From: CAZYTO01 sp964650405
Lineage (GTDB): Bacteria; Acidobacteriota; Thermoanaerobaculia; Gp7-AA8
Direction: 5' to 3'
Assembly (NCBI GenBank): GCA_964650405.1
Contig: CAZYTO010000032.1
Location: 1-28,445, forward strand
DNA length: 28,445 bases
This document shows, piece after piece, positions 21,974 to 28,445 of this stretch. The translations under genes were made by a program, and so were the position numbers. The notes below the pieces were generated by a model, which saw only the letters and a program-made list of their open reading frames with translations, did not search any database and was not told the origin of the DNA. Position 1 is the first letter of the stretch. Each line of letters begins with the position of its first letter.

Positions 21974-23461
21974 ATGACTGACACGCCAACCACTTCTCCG
22001 CTCCTTTCCGTCGTGATCCCCTGCTACAACGAGCGGGCCACCGTGGCGGAGCTTCTCCGCCGGGTCCAGGCCATCCCCCTCGACAAGGAGATCATCGTCA
22101 TCGATGACAAGTCGAGCGACGGCTCGAAGGACATCGTAGCCGGCCTCGCCCAGAAGTGGCCGGAGATCCGTCACATCCTCCAGCCCTTCAACCAGGGCAA
22201 GGGCGCGGCCATTCGCCACGGCATCGAACAAGCGCGCGGCGAGATCGTCATCATCCAGGACGCCGACCTCGAGTACGACCCCGAGGAGTATCCGAAGCTC
22301 ATCCAGCCCATTCTCGACGGGCACGCCGACGTCGTCTTCGGCTCCCGGTTCTCCGGTCACCCCCGCCGGGTCATGCTCTACTGGCACCGCCTCGGCAACG
22401 CGTTCCTCACCTTCCTCTCCAACGCCACCACGAACCTCGACCTCACCGACATGGAGACCTGCTACAAGGTCTTCCGCCGCGAGGTCATCCAGTCGATCAA
22501 GCTGAAGTCCAACCGCTTCGGCATCGAACCGGAGGTCACGGCCAAGGTCGCGCGGCGCGGCTATCGGATCTATGAAGTCCCCATCTCCTACTACGGACGC
22601 GAGTATTGGGAGGGGAAGAAGATCAACTGGAAGGACGGCTTCAGCGCGCTCTGGACCATCCTCAAGCACGGCTTCTTCGACGATCACGACAGCGAGCCGG
22701 CCACGTACGCTACCATCCGCCGTCTCGATTCGCTGAAGCGGTACAACAAATGGATATGGGAGCGCGTGCAGCCGTTCGTCGGGCAGCGCGTGCTGGAGGC
22801 GGGGGCCGGCTCCGGGACGATGACGCGCTTCCTCTACGGCCGCGAGCTGGTCGTGGCCGCGGACAACGAGACGCCGTACGTCCATCGCCTGCGCAACCGC
22901 TTCCGCCGCAACCCGGGCATCACCGTCGATACGCTGAATCTCGACAGCGACGCCGCGCTGGAGCTGTCGAAGTACCAGCTCGACACCGTCACGCTCATCA
23001 ACGTTCTGGAGCACACCAAAGACGACGCGGCCGCCCTGCGCCGCGTCTTCGGACTCCTGCAGCCGGGCGGGCGGACGATCGTCTTCGTGCCGGCGGGCAA
23101 ATCGCTCTTCGGGACGCTGGACAAGGGCGTGGGTCACGAGCGGCGCTACGAGCGCGACGAACTGGTCAACTTGTTGACCGAGGCCGGGTTCAGTGTCGAG
23201 CACGTGAGCTGGCAGAACCGCGTGGCCCGGTGGGCCTGGTGGCTCAATTCGAAAGTTCTGAAGCGCCAGGCCCTTCCGGGCGCGCAGTCGAAAGTCTTCG
23301 ACCGGCTGGTGCCGCTGCTGAAAGCGTTCGAGGGCGACCAGCCGTCGAGCGGACTGTCGCTGATCGCCGTCGGGCGGAAGCCGGGCGGACTGCCGTCCGA
23401 GGCCACCGTGCCGGCCGATGCGTCGGCCATGCCGGCAGCGCCGGCCCACGTCACCTCGTGA
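21974..23461 (+). CDS. Glycosyltransferase family 2 fused to a class I methyltransferase
   Basis: A 495-residue fusion. Residues about 10-235 are a GT-A glycosyltransferase: SVVIPCYNERATV, IIVIDDKSSDGS, NQGKGAAIRHGIEQARGE, the DxD-type IQDADLEYDPEEYPKL, and the DPM1-like ending YGREYWEGKKINWKDGFSALWTILK. Such enzymes move mannose or glucose onto polyprenyl phosphate or a lipid. From about 255 a Rossmann methyltransferase follows (VLEAGAGSGTMTRF motif I, VVAADN, TLINVLEHTKDD), which probably methylates a sugar or lipid acceptor. The C-tail is Ala/Pro-rich. The stop overlaps the start of the next gene (GTGA). No Shine-Dalgarno precedes ATG 21974, but TAGAAT lies 12 bases upstream. Confidence 0.88.
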   Translation: MTDTPTTSPLLSVVIPCYNERATVAELLRRVQAIPLDKEIIVIDDKSSDGSKDIVAGLAQKWPEIRHILQPFNQGKGAAIRHGIEQARGEIVIIQDADLEYDPEEYPKLIQPILDGHADVVFGSRFSGHPRRVMLYWHRLGNAFLTFLSNATTNLDLTDMETCYKVFRREVIQSIKLKSNRFGIEPEVTAKVARRGYRIYEVPISYYGREYWEGKKINWKDGFSALWTILKHGFFDDHDSEPATYATIRRLDSLKRYNKWIWERVQPFVGQRVLEAGAGSGTMTRFLYGRELVVAADNETPYVHRLRNRFRRNPGITVDTLNLDSDAALELSKYQLDTVTLINVLEHTKDDAAALRRVFGLLQPGGRTIVFVPAGKSLFGTLDKGVGHERRYERDELVNLLTEAGFSVEHVSWQNRVARWAWWLNSKVLKRQALPGAQSKVFDRLVPLLKAFEGDQPSSGLSLIAVGRKPGGLPSEATVPADASAMPAAPAHVTS

Positions 23462-24288
23462 AGCGCGCCGCCCTGATCCTCGCCGGCGGCGCCGGAACGC
23501 GCCTGCGCCCGCTCTCCTCGGACGACCTGCCGAAGCAGTTCCTCCGCCTGTGGCACGGCCGCTCGCTCATGGAGCTGACCTTCGACCGCGTGGCGCGCGT
23601 CGTCCCGCCGGAGGCGATCTTCATCTCCACGAATGAGCGCTACCGCGCACTCTGCCGCGAGCACCTGCCGCAAGTCGCCGAAGCGAACGTCCTCACCGAG
23701 CCGGCACGCCGCAACACCGCGCCTGCCATCGCCCTCTCCTGTTTCACCATCGCCTCGCGACTCGGCGAAGACACCGTCATCTCCGCCCTCGCCTCCGATC
23801 ACTTCATCGCCGACGAGCCGGAGTTCGCCCGCATCCTCGACCGCGCCTATGTCTTCGCCGGCACGCACGACACCCTCGTCACCATCGGCATCGAGCCGAC
23901 CGAGCCGCACACCGGCTTCGGCTACCTCGAGCTCGGCCCGCCGGTCGAAGACGGCTTCCGGCAGCTCATCCGCTTCACTGAAAAACCGCCGCGCGCGCGC
24001 GCCGAGGAGTTTCTGCGCGCCGGCAACTACGCCTGGAACGCCAGCATGTTCCTCTGGCGGGCCGGCCTCTTCCGGCGCGAGCTCGCCGCCGCCGCCCCCG
24101 AGATTGCCGCCGTGACGTACCAGACCTACGACTCGATGCCGAACATCTCCATCGACTACGCCCTCATGGAGAAGACCGCCAACGTCGTCACCATCCGCGG
24201 CGACTTCGGCTGGAGCGATGTCGGCTCCTGGCAAGCGCTGCGCGCCTCGGGGGCGGAGATTCCGGAAGGCGTGCAGCCAGAGGAATGA
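23458..24288 (+). CDS. Mannose-1-phosphate guanylyltransferase, short form
   Basis: A 276-residue nucleotidyltransferase making GDP-mannose from GTP and mannose 1-phosphate. The signature LILAGGAGTRLRPLSSDDLPKQF, the segment TEPARRNTAPAIAL, ASDHFI, FTEKPP, WNASMFLW and GWSDVGSW are all present. Most bacterial ManC/GMP enzymes have roughly 60-80 more residues; this one ends about 20 residues after GWSDVGSW, so the C-terminal part is missing. A tandem repeat begins about 70 bases after the stop. GTG 23458 overlaps the upstream stop by 4 bases. GDP-mannose would supply the preceding glycosyltransferase. Activity is likely but not certain because of the short tail. Confidence 0.85.
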   Translation: MKRAALILAGGAGTRLRPLSSDDLPKQFLRLWHGRSLMELTFDRVARVVPPEAIFISTNERYRALCREHLPQVAEANVLTEPARRNTAPAIALSCFTIASRLGEDTVISALASDHFIADEPEFARILDRAYVFAGTHDTLVTIGIEPTEPHTGFGYLELGPPVEDGFRQLIRFTEKPPRARAEEFLRAGNYAWNASMFLWRAGLFRRELAAAAPEIAAVTYQTYDSMPNISIDYALMEKTANVVTIRGDFGWSDVGSWQALRASGAEIPEGVQPEE

Positions 24289-24357
24289 GTCACTGCAAGA
24301 GTCTGCCCTTCTGACCGTGAGCAGAAGCTCGGACCCCAGTCTCCAGCTCTTGCACCA

Positions 24358-24518
24358 GGTCCGGCGTAACTGCACCATGGTCCGGCGCAACTGCCCCGCG
24401 GTCCGCACAACTGCCCCGCGGTCCGCACAACTGCCCCGCGGTCCGGCGCAACTGCCCCGCGGTCCGGCGTAACTGCCCCGCGGCCCGGCGCAACTGCCCC
24501 GCGGTCCGGCGCAACTGC
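24358..24518. repeat. Eight-unit 20/21-bp tandem repeat
   Basis: Units of 20 or 21 bp have core CAACTGCCCCGCGGTCCG, two 20-bp and the rest 21-bp, with the last one partial. Base changes are few (CACAACTG or GCGTAACTG variants). It lies in the intergenic region after the mannose-1-phosphate guanylyltransferase and has no consistent reading frame. Confidence 0.92.
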
Positions 24519-24569
24519 GTCTAGCGTCCGTTCCGGAGGACAGTCGCCGTGAGCACACAGCAATCGCCG

Positions 24570-24631
24570 CTCGCACGTGCCGGCCGGACTGGCAGGGCCG
24601 CTCGCACGTGCCGGCCGGACTGGCAGGGCCG
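24570..24631. repeat. Perfect 31-bp tandem duplication
   Basis: Two identical 31-bp copies (24570-24600, 24601-24631), each starting CTCGCACGTGCCGGCC. They stand just after GGAGGA and a GTG (24549) that is in frame with imuA, so part of this region could encode an N-terminal extension. The sequence does not look like coding sequence. Confidence 0.9.
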
Positions 24632-24681
24632 GTACCAGCCTTTGCGCCGTAAGAGACGCCGGAAAGCAAGATACACGCACC

Positions 24682-24711
24682 TTGCCATTACGCTCCGTTA
24701 CCGCCTACATT
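24682..24711 (+). promoter_or_regulatory. Candidate promoter of imuA
   Basis: TTGCCA (24682-24687, 5 of 6) and TACATT (24706-24711, 4 of 6) have an 18-base spacer. Transcription would start near 24718, about 11 bases before ATG 24729. A LexA operator would be expected here for an SOS gene, but none can be assigned because the lineage's motif is not known to me. Confidence 0.45.
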
Positions 24712-24728
24712 GTTCGTGCGACGACCCC

Positions 24729-25868
24729 ATGTCTGCACTGGCCCCTCTTGCCCCTGCTGAGTACCAGCTCCTCGTCGCCGACGAGTTTCAGTCGAAACCA
24801 GTCCTCGTCCCCGATCCACCGTCCGTAGAATCACTTACAGCAGATGCCGTTCGCCAGCTTCGGGCCGGACTTGAGGCTTCGATCGCCGCCCGGCTGACCA
24901 GCGGTTCGGAGCTGATTCGGTCGCTCGAGCGCCGCCGCCGCGACGAGTCGCTCCCCACCGCCCTCGCCCCCCTCGACGCCCTCCTCGGCGGCGGTCTGGC
25001 CCGCGGCAAGGTGACCGGGATCGCCGGACGCGGCCTGCGCTTTTCGCTCGTCATGACCGCCCTCGCCGCCGCTACGTCGATCGGCGAAGCGGCGACGCTC
25101 ATCGACGTTGGCGATCACTTCGACCCGCAGATCGGCGAAGCCTCCGGCATCGACCTGCGGCGCCTCCTCTGGGTACGGCCGAAGACGATGAAACAGGCCG
25201 CCGCTGCCGCCGAGATGCTCGCCGCCACCGGCTTCCAGCTCGTCGTCCTCGACGCCGGCCTGCCACCGCTGCGCGGACGCATCCCCGACGCCGGCTGGGT
25301 ACGCCTGGCCCGTACCGCCGAAGCGCACGGCACGGCCATGCTCATCTCCGCCCCCTACACCCTCACCGGCACGACCTCCGAGGCCATGCTGGCGATGGGA
25401 CGGCCGAGATCACGCTGGATCGGCACCGGCCGGGAGCCGCGCCTCCTGGCCGGCTTCGACGTGACCGTCCGCCTCGAAAAACACCGGCACAAACGGCCGG
25501 GAGAGACGGCGAGCCTCTCGTTCCGGATGGTTGAAGCAGTGCCCGAAACGAACGGAGCAAGTTCCTCGGCACTCAGCACTCAGCACTCAGGACCCGGCAC
25601 TCGCTTCTCGGCACTCGGCACTCAGGACTCACGACACGCAGCCCCACATGCCTCATTACTCATGCCTCATGCCGGCTCGGCACTCGGCACTCAGCACTCA
25701 CGACTCCCAGCCACACATGCCCCGTTACTCATGCCTCATGCCGACTCAACACTCGGTACTCAGCACTCACGACACGCAGCCACTCATGCCTCGTTACTCG
25801 TGCCTCATGCCGGCTCGGCACTCGGCACTCAGCACTCAGCACTTGCTTCAGAAGAGGCCGTGGCATGA
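24729..25868 (+). CDS. imuA: ImuA-like SOS mutagenesis protein with repeat tail
   Basis: A 379-residue RecA-like protein that, with ImuB, supports damage-induced translesion synthesis. The core (about 75-275) shows LDALLGGGLARGKVTGIAG at the P-loop position but lacks a proper GKT (GRGLRFSLV instead), then TLIDVGDHFDPQIGEASGIDLRRLLWVRP and FQLVVLDAGLPPL. This is the degenerate RecA fold of ImuA. From about residue 277 the tail is three in-frame 23-residue repeats plus a partial one (see 25608). The tail stands where other ImuA proteins end. The stop overlaps imuB (ATGA). ATG 24729 is chosen because the promoter at 24682-24711 is close; GTG 24549 with GGAGGA 8 bases upstream is a possible alternative. 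Confidence 0.8.
   Translation: MSALAPLAPAEYQLLVADEFQSKPVLVPDPPSVESLTADAVRQLRAGLEASIAARLTSGSELIRSLERRRRDESLPTALAPLDALLGGGLARGKVTGIAGRGLRFSLVMTALAAATSIGEAATLIDVGDHFDPQIGEASGIDLRRLLWVRPKTMKQAAAAAEMLAATGFQLVVLDAGLPPLRGRIPDAGWVRLARTAEAHGTAMLISAPYTLTGTTSEAMLAMGRPRSRWIGTGREPRLLAGFDVTVRLEKHRHKRPGETASLSFRMVEAVPETNGASSSALSTQHSGPGTRFSALGTQDSRHAAPHASLLMPHAGSALGTQHSRLPATHAPLLMPHADSTLGTQHSRHAATHASLLVPHAGSALGTQHSALASEEAVA
25608..25850 (+). repeat. 69-bp in-frame tandem repeat in imuA
   Basis: Three 69-bp copies (25608-25676, 25677-25745, 25746-25814) and a partial one keep a strict 23-codon period. The conserved core is GGCACTCGGCACTCAG. In protein the units start SALGTQ(D/H)SR and contain ASLLMPHA. Since 69 is a multiple of three, the number of copies can change without frame loss. 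Confidence 0.93.
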
Positions 25869-27487
25869 CGCGGATCGCCTGCTTCTTCGTCCCGCTCTTT
25901 CCGCTGGCGGCGCGGTTGCGGGCGGAGCCGGACCTGCGCGAGGAGGCGCTGGCCGTCGTCGAGGGCAGCGGATCGCACGTACACGTCGTCGCTGCCACGC
26001 GACGGGCGCGCAAGATGGCCATCCGCCCCGGCATGTCGCTCACCCAGGCGCGCTCCATCCTGCCGAAGCTCGTCGCGCGCAACCGCGATGCCGCCTGCGA
26101 GCAGACCGCCCAGGAAGCGCTGCTCGAAGTCGCCGAAACGTTCTCTCCCCGCATCGAAGACGCCGGCGATGGCGTCGTCTACTTCGACATCACGGGGATG
26201 GAGCGGCATTTTGCGGACGACGGCGAGCGGGAGGCGGAGAGCAGCGAGCGGAAGGCAGCGAGCGGTGAAGAGGCAGCCCCTTCCCGCCCGCCGCTCGCTG
26301 CTCCCCGCCCCCCCGGCCCCTCGTCCCGCCCGCCGCTCGCCGCAACCCGCTCGCCCGAAGAGCGCCTCGCTCATGCCGCCATCCGGGCCATGGACGTCAT
26401 CGGCCTGCCGGGCCGGGTGGGCATCGCCGGCAGCAAGCTCGCGGCGCGGGTGGCGGCGGAGCTGCCGAAGTCGCCGGTGGTGGTGCCGGCGGGCGATGAG
26501 GAATCATTCCTCGCGCCCCTGCCGTTGGCGCGTCTCTCGCCCGAGCTGGAAGCGGCGGCCATGCTGCAGCGCTTCGGCCTGACGTCGATCGGCGAGCTGG
26601 CTCGCCTTCCCGAAGCGGACATCGCCAGCCGCCTCGGCGAGATCGGCCGCGCCCTGCACCGCGCCGCGCGCGGCATCGACCCCGAGCCGCTCATCCCGCG
26701 CGCCCTCCCGCCGGAGTTTCGCGAGGCCATGGAGACGGAGTGGCCGCTCGTGGCCATCGAGCCCTTCCTCTTCGTGGCCACGGCCGCGCTCGAGCGGATC
26801 GCCCACCGGATGGAACTGCAGGGCTTCGCCGCCAAGCGCATCGAGCTGACCCTCACCCTCGAACCGGACGGCTTCGACGCCCGCGGCATCGATCTCCCTG
26901 CGCCCACGCGCGACGTGAAGACGCTCCTGACGCTCATCCGCCTCGACCTCGAGCGCCGCCCGCCCGGCGCGCCCGTCACCGGCTTTGCCCTGACGGCCAT
27001 CCCCGACCGCCCGCGCCGCGCGCAGCTCTCGCTCTTCGGCCCCTCCGCCGTCTCGCCGGAAAAACTGGCCACCACCATCGCCCGCCTCGTCTCGATGCTG
27101 GGCGACGGCCGCGTCGGCACGCCGGTGACCGTCGACGGCCACCTTCCCGAGCGCCATGCCATCGGTGCGTTCGACCCGCCTCCGCCGCCGTCCACGCGCG
27201 CCACGCCACCGGCCGGGCGGGGGGTGGTGGCGGTACGCGTCTTCCGGCCGCCCGTCCCCGTGGAAGTGCTCATGGACGGCGCGCGCATGGCATCCATCCG
27301 CGGCGAAGGGATCGACGGCTCCGTGCGCCATGCCTCCGGACCGTGGCACATCGAGGAAGGGTGGTGGCGCGGGGCCCCGGCAGCCCGTGAATACGTCGAC
27401 GTCGAGCTCTTCGGCGACGGCATCTACCGCATGTATCGCGACGCCGCTGACTCAGGGTGGTGCGTGGATGCGCGGTTCGGTGCGTGA
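25865..27487 (+). CDS. imuB: ImuB-like, probably inactive Y-family DNA polymerase
   Basis: A 540-residue Y-family polymerase homologue that acts as the hub of the ImuA-ImuB-DnaE2 mutasome. The palm opening FVPLFPLAARLRAEP lacks the metal-binding Asp, and the second motif reads FSPRIEDAGDGVVYFDITG where active polymerases have an SxDE. It is therefore catalytically dead, as ImuB proteins are. The thumb/finger helix-hairpin-helix region (LQRFGLTSIGELARLPEADIASRLGEIG) is intact, and QLSLF (387-391) is a clean beta-clamp binding motif. An Arg/Pro/Ala-rich stretch at about 117-165 is not part of the fold and is encoded by GCGAGCGG repeat. It starts inside the imuA stop (ATGA). No dnaE2 follows within the window. 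Confidence 0.88.
   Translation: MTRIACFFVPLFPLAARLRAEPDLREEALAVVEGSGSHVHVVAATRRARKMAIRPGMSLTQARSILPKLVARNRDAACEQTAQEALLEVAETFSPRIEDAGDGVVYFDITGMERHFADDGEREAESSERKAASGEEAAPSRPPLAAPRPPGPSSRPPLAATRSPEERLAHAAIRAMDVIGLPGRVGIAGSKLAARVAAELPKSPVVVPAGDEESFLAPLPLARLSPELEAAAMLQRFGLTSIGELARLPEADIASRLGEIGRALHRAARGIDPEPLIPRALPPEFREAMETEWPLVAIEPFLFVATAALERIAHRMELQGFAAKRIELTLTLEPDGFDARGIDLPAPTRDVKTLLTLIRLDLERRPPGAPVTGFALTAIPDRPRRAQLSLFGPSAVSPEKLATTIARLVSMLGDGRVGTPVTVDGHLPERHAIGAFDPPPPPSTRATPPAGRGVVAVRVFRPPVPVEVLMDGARMASIRGEGIDGSVRHASGPWHIEEGWWRGAPAAREYVDVELFGDGIYRMYRDAADSGWCVDARFGA
26221..26356. repeat. GCGAGCGG-family inverted repeat inside imuB
   Basis: The left arm (GGCGAGCGGGAGGCGGAGA, GCAGCGAGCGG twice) and right arm (CCCGCCCGCCGCTCGC, CCCGCCGCTCGCCGC, ACCCGCTCGCCCG) resemble the intergenic copies. 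The block runs through the imuB frame without a stop and encodes about 45 extra residues. Confidence 0.85.
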
Positions 27488-27775
27488 GAGCGTCCGGCTA
27501 CACCCAACTCCTGACGCGCTCTTCAATGCGGTCGGGGCGTCTCCTACGCACGGGACTCACCAATCTTGTCGCATCGAGGGCTTCGAACACCCCGCTCCCA
27601 TCTGCCAACATCTAAAATTTAGATCATCGTACGGCAGGGCAGCCATACGCACACGGCAGGCGAGCCAAAGCGGCGGCGCGCCGGAGCGCGCCGCCTGCAT
27701 GGCTGTCACCGAGCGGAAGACTCAGCATGAGGAGCAGGGCCGCAACCGTGACGGCGAGCGAGACGAGCGAGGCGA
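27488..27775. other. 288-base convergent intergenic region with a GC hairpin
   Basis: No gene seen. A 10-bp perfect stem GGCGGCGCGC / GCGCGCCGCC with loop CGGA (27672-27695) lies between the convergent imuB and membrane-protein genes and may end transcripts, although no T-run follows. An AT-rich patch AAAATTTAGATC occurs near 27615-27626. Confidence 0.5.
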
Positions 27776-28441
27776 TCATGACTCCTCCAGTCCCGTTCTC
27801 GTCGTCTGGACTGCCGTTACGTGCGGGAACTGACCCTGAAGGAGCTGCACGACCTCCTGGTCAAAAGGGCCGGAGGGCAGTTTGGGGTAGCGCTGATTGT
27901 GGAGCCGCCACATGTGCGCGTACTTAATAAAGAGGGCGTTCACCTCGCGGAGCTTCCCTTCGGCGAGGTTTCTGGTACGTGCGAGGCGACGCTTGTGAAG
28001 CCCATGGGCCGCGACGAAGCCAAAGTACGCCTTGGCGTCCTGCGCCGTCCTGCCGCCGAAAAGGACGACGACGTGCGCGGCGAAGCTCACGATGCCAAGG
28101 AGGATGAAGATTGGGCCAGGCGCCTTGTTCCCAGAGACGATGGTCGCAGAGTCGGCGGAGAGGAAGGCAGCGATCGGCATCACCACTGCGACGAGAGCGC
28201 CGAGGAGGGTCCAGCCGACACGGCCGACGCCCGAGGCAAACGCGAAGTACTCGTCCTGTCGCGCCCGTTCGCACCTGGAGCAGACGTAGACCTCGACACC
28301 GATGAAGCATCCAGGCATCAGCCACTCCGCCGCCTGTGCGAGCGAGTCCGAAACGCCAAGGAGCGTCGCGGCGTACTGTGCGAGGGGGCCGAAGATGACG
28401 AGGTCGATTCCGTAGGCGCAGGCGAGCGCCGCAAGATGCAT
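27776..28441 (-). CDS. Multi-pass membrane protein of unknown function, possibly partial at its start
   Basis: A reading frame of 221 codons ends at 27776 and starts at ATG 28441, only 4 bases from the window edge, so an upstream start is possible. Three hydrophobic segments are visible: ALACAYGIDLVIFGPLAQYAATLLGV, VGWTLLGALVAVVMPIAAFLS and GPIFILLGIVSFAAHVVVLFGG. A CSRC pair (VYVCSRCERA) lies between the first two. The C-terminal third is soluble and helical, rich in Arg and Lys (AAHGLHKRRLARTRNLAEGKLREVNALF). No family is recognised, and the cysteine pair could hold a metal or disulfide. It converges with imuB. Confidence 0.65.
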   Translation of the reverse strand: MHLAALACAYGIDLVIFGPLAQYAATLLGVSDSLAQAAEWLMPGCFIGVEVYVCSRCERARQDEYFAFASGVGRVGWTLLGALVAVVMPIAAFLSADSATIVSGNKAPGPIFILLGIVSFAAHVVVLFGGRTAQDAKAYFGFVAAHGLHKRRLARTRNLAEGKLREVNALFIKYAHMWRLHNQRYPKLPSGPFDQEVVQLLQGQFPHVTAVQTTRTGLEES

Positions 28442-28445
28442 GGCG

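Noticed and set aside
24358..24631. CRISPR array
   Set aside because: Units follow one another directly or nearly so without unique spacers of constant length, and no cas genes are present.
24700..24728. LexA-operator-like GTTCGTGCGAC upstream of imuA
   Set aside because: The dyad is short, imperfect and in the opposite arrangement to the known CGAAC-N4-GTTCG type; the lineage's LexA motif is unknown to me.
24549..24728. N-terminal extension of imuA from GTG 24549 with GGAGGA upstream
   Set aside because: The extension covers the 31-bp tandem duplication and reads as low-quality Arg-rich sequence, and a promoter lies inside it. Kept as an alternative start only.
27672..27695. Intrinsic terminator for imuB
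   Set aside because: Good GC stem but no T-run on either strand and it lies about 185 bases after the stop; reported only as a hairpin in the intergenic note.

Overview
This is a GC-rich draft-assembly window, with one N-run at 6213-6222, from a Gram-negative-type bacterium. The best guess is Acidobacteriota (a Thermoanaerobaculia-like lineage). The guess rests on the FtsH N-terminus, the di-heme oxidoreductase, a family of secreted WEWTDAER proteins, and many unusual short repeats lying between and inside genes. It comes from reading the sequence, not from a search.

Layout. (1) 1-2241: the hemB 5' part overlaps a small Cys-rich zinc-finger gene (-). A CAT-anticodon tRNA (+) is followed by two copies of a palindromic repeat, a type IV pilin-like gene (-) and an unknown gene (-). 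(2) 2434-5657: a secreted-protein cluster. Two genes carry three copies of one unrecognised domain, and a translationally coupled third gene encodes a calcium-binding, RTX-associated type of protein. (3) 5829-10247: the conserved order tilS-hpt-ftsH, ending in a strong intrinsic terminator. tilS is interrupted by an anomalous segment that holds a convincing integron attC site and the N-gap. The hpt product has lost most catalytic signature residues. (4) 10277-14698: housekeeping genes: NTF2-like protein, hotdog thioesterase, alpha/beta hydrolase, L-threonine 3-dehydrogenase and phosphofructokinase. (5) 14897-18252: small secreted protein (-), di-heme cytochrome-type oxidoreductase (+) and a periplasmic protein with a TonB-C-like end (+). 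(6) 18254-21814: der, a single-domain response regulator, a small zinc-ribbon protein, and a membrane protein that appears to fuse a phytol-kinase-like (VTE5/SEC59) half to a DUF92 (VTE6-like) half. (7) 21974-24288: a glycosyltransferase-methyltransferase fusion coupled to a short mannose-1-phosphate guanylyltransferase, which suggests glycan or glycolipid synthesis. (8) 24729-27487: an imuA-imuB SOS mutagenesis pair. No dnaE2 is visible before the window ends with a membrane-protein gene (-).

The most striking global feature is repeats. Several unrelated short-unit families (GCGAGCGG, ACTCGGCACTCAGC, AACAACG, GGGTTGC, AGCGAATCAGCGACTA, TTGCTCG and CAACTGCCCCGCGGTCCG) fill intergenic spaces. 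One family abuts stop codons as large inverted repeats. At least three repeat blocks are carried in frame inside real genes: the imuA tail, the imuB palm and the tilS C-terminal half.
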